Shown one piece after another: positions 26,862 to 33,562 of a DNA stretch of 64,000 nt; position 1 is the first letter of the stretch, and the number at the start of each line of letters is the position of its first letter. The stretch spans positions 1 to 64,000 of the forward strand of contig NZ_WOEZ01000052.1 in the NCBI RefSeq assembly GCF_013177735.1. The letters are read 5' to 3'. Below the pieces are notes generated by a model. It had not been told where the DNA came from and ran no database searches. It saw only the letters and a list, made by a program, of their open reading frames with translations. Both the position numbers and the translations under genes were made by a program. The DNA comes from Paraburkholderia elongata (GTDB lineage Bacteria; Pseudomonadota; Gammaproteobacteria; Burkholderiales; Burkholderiaceae).

Positions 26862-28664
26862 TCAGGAAAGGTGATGCACTTCCTGGAGGCCATAAACCGG
26901 CGTTGCAATTCCCTCCATGCGCGCCTTCAATTGCAGCGATAAATATTGCGAGTAGTGGCGCGACTGATGCAGGTTACCGCCATGGAACCACAAGGCAGGC
27001 TGCTGTGTGGGCTTCCACATGTTGCGTTGCTCGCCTTCCCACGGCCCCGGGTCTTTTGTCGTATTCGAACCCAGCCCCCACACTTTCCCCACTTTATCCG
27101 CCACTTCACGCGAGATGAGATCGGCGGCCCAGCCGTTCATCGATCCGTAGCCGGTTGCATAGACGACGAGGTCCGCCTCCAGCTCGGTGCCGTCGCTTAG
27201 CAGGACAGAGTGTTCCTTGAGTTCGACCACATCCACGCCACTCTTCAGCTTGATCTTGCCGTCCGCTACAAGGTCGGCGGCGCCAACATCAATGTAGTAA
27301 CCCGACCCGCGCCGAAGATATTTCATGAAGAGCCCCGAGTCGTCATCCCCGAAGTCGAGCATGAAACCCCGATTTTCCAGACGGTCGTAGAACTCCGCGT
27401 CGCGTTCCCTGATCGCATCGAATACGGGCTTTTGAAACGTGTGCAGGATCTTGTACGGGATCGACGCAAAGGTCAGGTCGGCTTTCGACGTCGTCATGCC
27501 AGACGCCACCGCGCGCTCGGAATAAAGATCGCCGAGAGCAAGCTCCATCAGCGAATCCGATTTGACGATATGCGTGGACGAACGCTGAACCATCGTGACG
27601 TCGACGCCCGCCTCCCACAACGCCGCACAGATGTCATGCGACGAATTGTTCGCGCCGATCACCACCACTTTCTTGCCCTTGTACGCGTCGGGTCCCGGAT
27701 GTTTCGATGAATGATGCTGCTCGCCCTTGAACACGTCCATGCCTTTGAATGAGGGGATATTCGGCTTACCCGACATGCCCGTAGCAAGCACAAGCTGCTT
27801 TGGCCGCAGCGTCAGCGTCTCGCCGTCGTGCTCAATCTCGACCACCCATTCCGCCTTCGCTTCGTCGTATCGCGCGGACTTGCAAACGGTCGCCCCCCAG
27901 TAGTTCAATTCCATGACCTTGGTGTACATCTCAAGCCAGTCGCCGATCTTGTCCTTGGGCGTGAAAACCGGCCAGTTATCCGGGAACGGCAAATAGGGCA
28001 TGTGGTCATACCAAACCGGATCATGCAGACACAGTGACTTGTAACGGTTGCGCCAGGCATCGCCAGGGCGTGGATTTTTATCGACGATAATCGTCGGCAC
28101 ACCCAACTGCCGCAGACGCGCGCCCAGTCCAATCCCACCCTGCCCTCCACCCACGATCAGACAGTAGGGTTGCTCCGCGCGACCCAGCGCGTGCGCTTCG
28201 GCTTCACGACGTTCCTTCCAGCTCGTTCGATCCATGCGTGCGCCATGTTCCGCGCCCATCGGACGGCGCTTGCCTTTGGGTTCTTCATGGCCCTTCAGTT
28301 CACCCATGGTGGTCAGCAGAGTCCAGATCAGGCCATCCTTCACGCGGATAAAACCGCTGCCGCGGGCGACCTCCGTTTCGAACGTGATCCACGCCTGTGC
28401 TACACCGCCGGCTTCGGTCGGCACTTCATTTTCAGCAACCCTCAGCCGGGTGGGTTTAATGGCGTCGAGTTGTGCGTCGAGCATGGCGGCGATCTGGTCT
28501 CGGCCTTCCATGGTTTTGATATTCCACGTGAAAGCGACCAGATCGCGCCAATAGCACTCAGGTTGAAACAACGCGACGGCCGCAGCGGTATCACCGCGTT
28601 TAAGCGCCGATTCCAGGGACTCCAGAACATGTGTAATAGTCTGGCTTGCATTATTTTCAGGCAT
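26862..28664 (-). CDS. flavin-containing monooxygenase with an N-terminal SnoaL-like domain
   Basis: 600 residues. The first 130 form a SnoaL/NTF2-like fold (VLESLESALKRGDTAAAVALFQPECYWRDLVAFTWNIKTMEGRDQIAAML). The FAD site is CLIVGGGQGGIGLGARL (about 166-180) and the NADPH site VVVIGANNSSHDICAALW (about 335-350). An ATGYG motif follows near LVVYATGYGSMN. This layout matches a common group of putative FMO/Baeyer-Villiger-type proteins in Proteobacteria. The start follows GGAGGAG. It lies 81 bases downstream of a GAF/Fis regulator gene on the same strand, which probably controls it. The substrate is unknown. Confidence 0.85.
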   Translation of the reverse strand: MPENNASQTITHVLESLESALKRGDTAAAVALFQPECYWRDLVAFTWNIKTMEGRDQIAAMLDAQLDAIKPTRLRVAENEVPTEAGGVAQAWITFETEVARGSGFIRVKDGLIWTLLTTMGELKGHEEPKGKRRPMGAEHGARMDRTSWKERREAEAHALGRAEQPYCLIVGGGQGGIGLGARLRQLGVPTIIVDKNPRPGDAWRNRYKSLCLHDPVWYDHMPYLPFPDNWPVFTPKDKIGDWLEMYTKVMELNYWGATVCKSARYDEAKAEWVVEIEHDGETLTLRPKQLVLATGMSGKPNIPSFKGMDVFKGEQHHSSKHPGPDAYKGKKVVVIGANNSSHDICAALWEAGVDVTMVQRSSTHIVKSDSLMELALGDLYSERAVASGMTTSKADLTFASIPYKILHTFQKPVFDAIRERDAEFYDRLENRGFMLDFGDDDSGLFMKYLRRGSGYYIDVGAADLVADGKIKLKSGVDVVELKEHSVLLSDGTELEADLVVYATGYGSMNGWAADLISREVADKVGKVWGLGSNTTKDPGPWEGEQRNMWKPTQQPALWFHGGNLHQSRHYSQYLSLQLKARMEGIATPVYGLQEVHHLS

Positions 28665-28745
28665 GGCTGCTCCTCCATTCGATACGGATTAGTGAAACGT
28701 CGAAGTAATGCGCGGGTTCTTCGCCCGCTGGATAAGCGTGGACCG

Positions 28746-29888
28746 CTAGCGCCGGTGAGGCGGGACAATGCCGAACTTCGCGATCCGTCTATAAAGCGTC
28801 GCGCGCGAGATACCCAAGGTTTTGGCTGTCTCGTCCGGGCGCCATTTCGCATCCGTCAGGGCGGCGACGATGCGGTCGCGCTCTACGGCGTCGATATCGG
28901 TGAGTGTGGGTTGCGCCTGCGTGGCGGGATCCCGGGGCTTCGGCGCAGGTTGCCGTTGCGCGCGAATGACGGGCGGACGAACACGTGCATAAAGAGGCGA
29001 GCCGTTACCCACAAATTTCATCGAGACCATGTCGCGCCCAGGCCTGACATCCAGAAGACGTTCGGCACGGACATCGAATAGCTCGGTGACATGTCGCGGC
29101 AGCCGATCAAGGCCCGGCACGCACTCCTTAGCCCGGCGATTTGCCGCGACCGCATTGCCGCGCGCATCGAAGGCGATCAGAATCTCCGGCTGGGCTTCCA
29201 CGTAGTGGCGATTCCGATGCGCCAGCAAAACCCAGCAATGCGTGGTCGCGTTGAGAAAGAAACTGTCCTCAATCAACACCGCGCTGTGACGCACGATGTG
29301 GTTGATCAGACGCTGGCTTTCGCGTTCGTCGGGCGAGCGAATCGCCGACGCATCCAGCACGCCGATCAGTTCGCCTTCCAGCCCGAAGATAGGCGAAGCG
29401 CTACAGGTCAACGTGGTAAACGCGGCGCGAAAATGATCTGTCTTATGAACCGTGATCGGTTGGGAATCGAGCAGCACGGCTGCAATGCCGCAGGTTCCCT
29501 CTTCCTGCTCGGACCAGCAGGAGCCCCAATAAAGTCCCGCTCGTTTGAAGTCGTGGCGCCGATCCCGGTCAACGCGATAATCGATCGTCACGCCCTGCGC
29601 GTCAGTGAGCATCACGCAGTAGTCCGCTTCGCGCACCGTCTCATGCAGACGCGAAAGACACTCTCCGGACGCCCGTAAAACCGATTCTTCCCGGTGTTGT
29701 ACATCGCGTAATTCCGGCGCGGTCAGAATACGCGGCCCCATTGTCAGGCCAGGATCGAGATGATATTGCTCGAGCGAGCGCCAATACGACGAAGCCAGCC
29801 GCATTGCATCGCCGCCGCGATCAGGCGTTCGGCCTTCGATCAACCTGCGGATCCGGTCGATGTGTCTCACTTGCGGAACATAGGGCAT
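28746..29888 (-). CDS. GAF-domain regulator with Fis-type helix-turn-helix, no AAA+ domain
   Basis: About 380 residues. The N-terminal half looks like the AcoR-type GAF sensor (LHETVREADYCVMLTDAQGVTIDYRVDRDR, EQEEGTCGIAAVLLDSQPITVHKTDHF). A PAS-like stretch follows (EILIAFDARGNAVAANRRAKEC), and the last 45 residues are a Fis-type helix-turn-helix (RDRIVAALTDAKWRPDETAKTLGISRATLYRRIAKFGI). The sigma-54 interaction domain (GAFTGA, Walker motifs) that normally separates these parts is absent. So it should not activate sigma-54 promoters by ATP hydrolysis and may act as a repressor or a class I-type activator. The start is ATG 29888, with GGAGA upstream. It precedes the monooxygenase gene. Confidence 0.8.
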   Translation of the reverse strand: MPYVPQVRHIDRIRRLIEGRTPDRGGDAMRLASSYWRSLEQYHLDPGLTMGPRILTAPELRDVQHREESVLRASGECLSRLHETVREADYCVMLTDAQGVTIDYRVDRDRRHDFKRAGLYWGSCWSEQEEGTCGIAAVLLDSQPITVHKTDHFRAAFTTLTCSASPIFGLEGELIGVLDASAIRSPDERESQRLINHIVRHSAVLIEDSFFLNATTHCWVLLAHRNRHYVEAQPEILIAFDARGNAVAANRRAKECVPGLDRLPRHVTELFDVRAERLLDVRPGRDMVSMKFVGNGSPLYARVRPPVIRAQRQPAPKPRDPATQAQPTLTDIDAVERDRIVAALTDAKWRPDETAKTLGISRATLYRRIAKFGIVPPHRR

Positions 29889-29993
29889 GAATGTCTCCGG
29901 TCGGCTCTGCGCGTATCGCTGAGTGGCACGCTTAGGATGACTTTTAGCATGCGGGTTCCGGAAGATCACACCGCAGTGCAGCATCGGACCGGA

Positions 29994-30009
29994 TGAGACT
30001 TTTGTCTCA
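29994..30009. promoter_or_regulatory. inverted repeat TGAGAC-N4-GTCTCA
   Basis: Perfect 6-bp arms with a TTTT spacer, 106 bases upstream of the GAF/Fis regulator start, followed on the plus strand by a run of seven T. As there is no plus-strand gene ending just upstream, an operator for the regulator is more likely than a terminator. Confidence 0.35.
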
Positions 30010-30115
30010 GTTTTTTTGTTATGGGGACTGAGTGCGACTCGATTTCTGGAGTAAGGAATACTTCGAGGCGTTATGCCCGCTGCTAGAATACTTGCCCTTT
30101 TCCTTGGAGACGCAC

Positions 30116-30430
30116 ATGTCCTGGTTCATCTATGAAGTGCCCGAATACAACGAAGACGGGGCGCGCATCGAACCCTTCAGCGACCTGCGTAGCCGCGTCC
30201 AGAAAGTAAGTGGGCAGGCCATGGTTGACGAGCTGGAAAGCGTCCGCGAGAACGCCGCGACGACAGCGGATACTCCGGCGCACCCGCTACGCACCGCGGA
30301 AAATCCTCACGTATTCCCGATCCCGTATGCCGACTCCATGATCCTGGTCGGGTTCATCTTCGAACTGAAACGGGAATCCCGGCGTCTGGTGGTGTCACCT
30401 GTGGAAATGCCCTGGCTGAAAGACGCGTAA
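30116..30430 (+). CDS. conserved-looking small protein of unknown function
   Basis: 104 residues, start ATG 30116 after GGAGA. A longer frame from 30032 exists, but the ribosome site favours the shorter one. The sequence MSWFIYEVPEYNEDGARIEPF through IPYADSMILVGFIFELKRES has no signal peptide or transmembrane segment and is rich in acidic residues. I do not recognise the family. Its end is 20 bases from the convergent TetR gene. Confidence 0.6.
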   Translation: MSWFIYEVPEYNEDGARIEPFSDLRSRVQKVSGQAMVDELESVRENAATTADTPAHPLRTAENPHVFPIPYADSMILVGFIFELKRESRRLVVSPVEMPWLKDA

Positions 30431-30450
30431 AGCCTCTCTTCGCCAGCGAG

Positions 30451-31065
30451 TCATGCATAGCGCGCAAGAAACATATCGGCAGCAGATTCCGCGACCTGCC
30501 TTTGTTTCTCCACGCTGAGAGGTGGCTGGCCCATCGTCACCTGCGGCCAGAAAGCGAACGCTTTTACCAGGCCTTGCAACTGCTGCGAGGCGAACATCGG
30601 GTCCGACGTCTTGAGGCGGCCATCGGCAGCGGCTGCGCGAATCCACACCGTCAAGTCTTCTTCGCGCTCGCCCATGCGAGCCACCATATCGCGCGCGCGC
30701 TCCGGTGAATGAATTCCCGCCCCGATCGCAACGCGCGCGAGGGACAGGAACGCCTCGTCATTCAACAGGCTCAGCTTTTTCAACAGAAGCTGGAGCAACT
30801 GCGCCCGCAATGGATGCACGGCGGAATAAGCCGGCGCCTCTCCCGTGTCACTCGACTCCCACAGCTGCCGCAGGATCGCTGCGAATAGCGCTTCCTTGCT
30901 CGGAAAATGGTTGTAGACCGTACGCTTCGAGACGTTCGCGCGCGCTGCGATACGGTCCATGCTGGTCGCGTCGAAGCCGGCCGCGAGAAATTCTTCGATG
31001 GCCGCCTCAATCACGGCGGCACGCTTGCGGTCAGTCAGGCGGAGAGGGGTATCACTGGCATTCAT
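30451..31065 (-). CDS. TetR-family transcriptional regulator
   Basis: 204 residues. The N-terminal TetR helix-turn-helix is clear (AAIEEFLAAGFDATSMDRIAARANVSKRTVYNHFPSKEALFAAIL, about residues 20-65). The C-terminal half has the look of the TetR ligand domain (AefR-like). It is divergent from a metallo-hydrolase gene with an 83-bp gap that contains an imperfect palindrome, so it most likely represses that gene and itself. Confidence 0.9.
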   Translation of the reverse strand: MNASDTPLRLTDRKRAAVIEAAIEEFLAAGFDATSMDRIAARANVSKRTVYNHFPSKEALFAAILRQLWESSDTGEAPAYSAVHPLRAQLLQLLLKKLSLLNDEAFLSLARVAIGAGIHSPERARDMVARMGEREEDLTVWIRAAAADGRLKTSDPMFASQQLQGLVKAFAFWPQVTMGQPPLSVEKQRQVAESAADMFLARYA

Positions 31066-31085
31066 CGTTAAATTTTACACCGGGC

Positions 31086-31110
31086 AGTTTACTTTTCTCA
31101 AAAATAAACT
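31086..31110. promoter_or_regulatory. candidate TetR operator
   Basis: A 25-bp imperfect palindrome with arms AGTTTA and TAAACT and further internal matches (10 of 12 positions pair), in the TetR/metallo-hydrolase intergenic region. A related half site AGTCTACTTT occurs at 31120-31129. Confidence 0.5.
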
Positions 31111-31148
31111 ACACTCGACAGTCTACTTTCTGTATCGAGGCGGTTTGC

Positions 31149-32276
31149 ATGACATCGTTCACCGGTTCTATTCGCCGCGCCTTGGGTCTGACGGCAGCGC
31201 GACGCGGGCGTGAATTGTTCGACACGTCGGCTCAGCACGACGGCGAGCGCTTTCGGAACGTCAAGCCGCGTCCTGTTGAAGGAATCGGCAAGGCCTTGAG
31301 CATCGTATGGAATATATTGGTCAACAAACCGGACGGCACGGTGCCGGCGGGCGCCTTGCCCGTCGATGCACTATCGCGTGAACAGCTCGACGCTGCGCCT
31401 GACCGGAGCCTCTACCGCCTCGGACATTCGACCATGCTGCTCAAGCTGCGTGGTCAGTTCTGGCTGACCGACCCTGTCTTCGCCGAACGTGCCTCGCCGT
31501 TCCGGCGGTTCGGTCCGAAGCGCTTCCATGCACCGCCCATTGCGCTCGAAGACTTGCCACCGCTCTCCGGTGTGATTCTGTCGCACGACCACTACGACCA
31601 TCTGGACCGCGAGACAGTGCTTGCACTCGCAGCCAGGACGGGCGTGTTTCTGACGCCGCTGGGTGTCGGCGACCGCCTGATCGAGTGGGGTATCGAGGCC
31701 TCGAAGGTACGGCAGTTCGACTGGTGGCAGAGCGTTGAGATCGACGGCTTGGCGTTCACGGCAACACCGGCGCAGCATTTCTCCGGCCGTAGTCTCTTTG
31801 ATGGCAACAGCACCTTGTGGGCCTCGTGGGTGATCGTCGATGACGCTCTGCGCGTGTTCTTCAGCGGCGACACTGGCTACTTCGACGGCTTCAAGACCAT
31901 CGGCGAGCGGCTGGGTCCATTCGACGTGACGCTGCTCGAAACGGGCGCCTACGATGCCCAATGGCCGTACGTCCACATGCAGCCCGACGAGACCGTACAA
32001 GCACACGTCGATCTGCGCGGGCGCTGGCTGGTGCCGGTTCACAACGGCACGTTCGATCTCGCGATGCATCGCTGGCAAGAACCCTACGAGCGCGTGGTCG
32101 GGCTCACCGCCGCGCGCAGCATTCCGCTCTCGACGCCTCGTATGGGTGAGCGGTTGGATCTGGGCGCGCCGCACCACGGCGGAAAGTGGTGGCGCGAAGT
32201 TGCCGAGGTTGTGCAAGAGCCCGCGGCGGCGCGGCGCTGGTTCTCCTGTCGTCAAAGTCGGCAAGCGAATTCGTAA
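31149..32276 (+). CDS. MBL-fold metallo-hydrolase (UlaG / NAPE-PLD-like)
   Basis: 375 residues. The metal-binding motif ILSHDHYDHLD (H-x-H-x-D-H) is present near residue 143, with SGDTGYFDGF and a final VPVHNGTFDLAMHRWQEPYER. An N-terminal RSLYRLGHSTMLLKLRGQFWLTDPVF fits the UlaG/NAPE-PLD branch, which hydrolyses lactones or phosphodiesters of lipids. The start is ATG 31149; a longer open frame to 30705 is antisense to the TetR gene and is rejected. It is probably repressed by the divergent TetR regulator. Confidence 0.85.
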   Translation: MTSFTGSIRRALGLTAARRGRELFDTSAQHDGERFRNVKPRPVEGIGKALSIVWNILVNKPDGTVPAGALPVDALSREQLDAAPDRSLYRLGHSTMLLKLRGQFWLTDPVFAERASPFRRFGPKRFHAPPIALEDLPPLSGVILSHDHYDHLDRETVLALAARTGVFLTPLGVGDRLIEWGIEASKVRQFDWWQSVEIDGLAFTATPAQHFSGRSLFDGNSTLWASWVIVDDALRVFFSGDTGYFDGFKTIGERLGPFDVTLLETGAYDAQWPYVHMQPDETVQAHVDLRGRWLVPVHNGTFDLAMHRWQEPYERVVGLTAARSIPLSTPRMGERLDLGAPHHGGKWWREVAEVVQEPAAARRWFSCRQSRQANS

Positions 32277-32366
32277 AGCTGACTGTTGGCGCTCGGATGC
32301 CCGGGCGCTCGCGGAAGATTTTCACGTCACAGACAATAATTCTAATCATGAAACGTCTACAGACGT

Positions 32367-32942
32367 ATGGAACCGCCGCGCACCCCGAACTCGATGATCG
32401 AACGAGATAACGACATCACTGCAACTGTGTTGCGCGAGCGGTCGAAACTCGGCAATTTCATCCGGCGTCGGGTGCACGACCAGGGCGAGGCTGAAGACAT
32501 CTTGCAGGACGTATTCCACGAGTTCGTGCAAGCCTACCGGCTCCCCGCCCCGATTGAACAGGTTAGCGCGTGGCTGTTTCGCGTGGCGCGAAACAGCATC
32601 ATCGACCGCTTTCGCAAGCGCCGGGAGCAACCGCTGACCGACATGGTCGACGACCCCGACGACCCAGACTATCGACTGGATCTCGCCCTGCCGGCAACCG
32701 ACGCCGGCCCGGAAGCGGTTTATGCAAGGTCAGTGCTGCTGGAAACCCTGCAAGACGCGCTCAACGAATTGCCAACGAATCAGCGCGACGTCTTCGTCGC
32801 TCACGAACTCGAAGGGCGCAGCTTCAAGGAGCTGGCATCCGAGAGCGGCGTCGGCGTGAATACGCTATTGGCACGCAAGCGTTACGCAGTAATGCATCTA
32901 CGCGTTCGCTTGCAAGCCGTGTATGACGAACTGGATATCTAA
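32367..32942 (+). CDS. ECF-type RNA polymerase sigma factor
   Basis: 191 residues. Region 2 reads LRERSKLGNFIRRRVHDQGEAEDILQDVFHEFVQAY...VSAWLFRVARNSIIDRFRKRRE, and region 4 reads LQDALNELPTNQRDVFVAHELEGRSFKELASESGVGVNTLLARKRYAVMHLR in outline. Both are standard for sigma-70 family ECF factors. The next gene, 12 bases downstream, is a small membrane protein instead of a classical anti-sigma factor. A ferredoxin gene follows in the same operon. Alternative start ATG 32394. The signal it responds to is unknown; redox or metal stress is a guess based on the ferredoxin. Confidence 0.9.
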   Translation: MEPPRTPNSMIERDNDITATVLRERSKLGNFIRRRVHDQGEAEDILQDVFHEFVQAYRLPAPIEQVSAWLFRVARNSIIDRFRKRREQPLTDMVDDPDDPDYRLDLALPATDAGPEAVYARSVLLETLQDALNELPTNQRDVFVAHELEGRSFKELASESGVGVNTLLARKRYAVMHLRVRLQAVYDELDI

Positions 32943-32954
32943 AGGAGCAGATAG

Positions 32955-33269
32955 ATGAGATTCAAACTGAGATGCTTCGGCAAAGCACTGTTGGTTCTGG
33001 TGGGCATTGCTGTGCTGGGATGGATGGTGATGGCGCTATGGAATTGGGTTGTCCCTGCACTATTCATTGGCGGCCGTTCGATCGATTATCTGCACGCAAT
33101 GGGCCTGTTGATCCTGAGCCGAATTCTCTTTGGCGGATTTCGAGGGCACGGCGGTTGCCACGGACGCCGGCATTGGCGTCGGTGGGAACGGATGACGCCG
33201 GAGGAGCGCGAAAACTTTCAGAAGAACCTATCGTCAGTTGATGGCAAGCGCCAGGAGGACCGAGCGTGA
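32955..33269 (+). CDS. small inner-membrane protein coupled to the ECF sigma factor
   Basis: 104 residues, start after AAAGGAG. Two hydrophobic segments are seen (about 11-32, LLVLVGIAVLGWMVMALWNWVV; and about 47-62). A short His/Cys/Arg-rich stretch follows (FRGHGGCHGRRHWRRWERM), then MTPEERENFQKNL, a motif common in small metal- or stress-linked membrane proteins. It overlaps the ferredoxin gene by four bases (GTGA). By position it could regulate the sigma factor, but no anti-sigma domain is recognised. Confidence 0.75.
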   Translation: MRFKLRCFGKALLVLVGIAVLGWMVMALWNWVVPALFIGGRSIDYLHAMGLLILSRILFGGFRGHGGCHGRRHWRRWERMTPEERENFQKNLSSVDGKRQEDRA

Positions 33270-33562
33270 GCAACGCGTCGACATCCACATGCAAGCCGGC
33301 CGCAGGCGTGATTGCTCCCGTGGTCAATTTGAAACGGTGCGAGGGCAAGGGCGATTGCGCAGTGGTCTGCCCCGAGGACGTTTTCGAAATCCGCAGGATC
33401 GACACGGCCGACTACCAGCAGTTGGGAGGGCTGCAGAAGTTCAAGCTACGCGTGCACGGAATGAAAGTCGCGTACACGCCAAACGCCGATGCGTGCCGTG
33501 CATGCGGCTTGTGCGTGACTGCATGCCCCGAACATGCCATTACATTAGCCAGATCAGCCTAA
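33266..33562 (+). CDS. ferredoxin with one altered cluster motif
   Basis: 98 residues, GTG start after GGAGGA. The second motif is intact (C77-x2-C80-x2-C83-x3-C87-P) and should carry a [4Fe-4S] cluster. The first motif reads C25-x5-C31-x3-C35-P: the usual second cysteine is a lysine (K28). So the first site may hold a [3Fe-4S] cluster, or a [4Fe-4S] cluster with an outside ligand. The protein is cytosolic and probably transfers electrons. It is the last gene of an ECF sigma - membrane protein - ferredoxin operon and overlaps the convergent EAL/GGDEF gene by nine bases. Confidence 0.85.
   Translation: MSNASTSTCKPAAGVIAPVVNLKRCEGKGDCAVVCPEDVFEIRRIDTADYQQLGGLQKFKLRVHGMKVAYTPNADACRACGLCVTACPEHAITLARSA

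Noticed and set aside
29994-30018. Hairpin plus T-run as an intrinsic terminator
   Set aside because: No plus-strand gene ends before it and the stem is only 6 bp; an operator is a better reading.
30705-31148. Long N-terminal extension of the metallo-hydrolase gene
   Set aside because: The extension is antisense to the TetR gene and covers the operator; ATG 31149 matches the family start.
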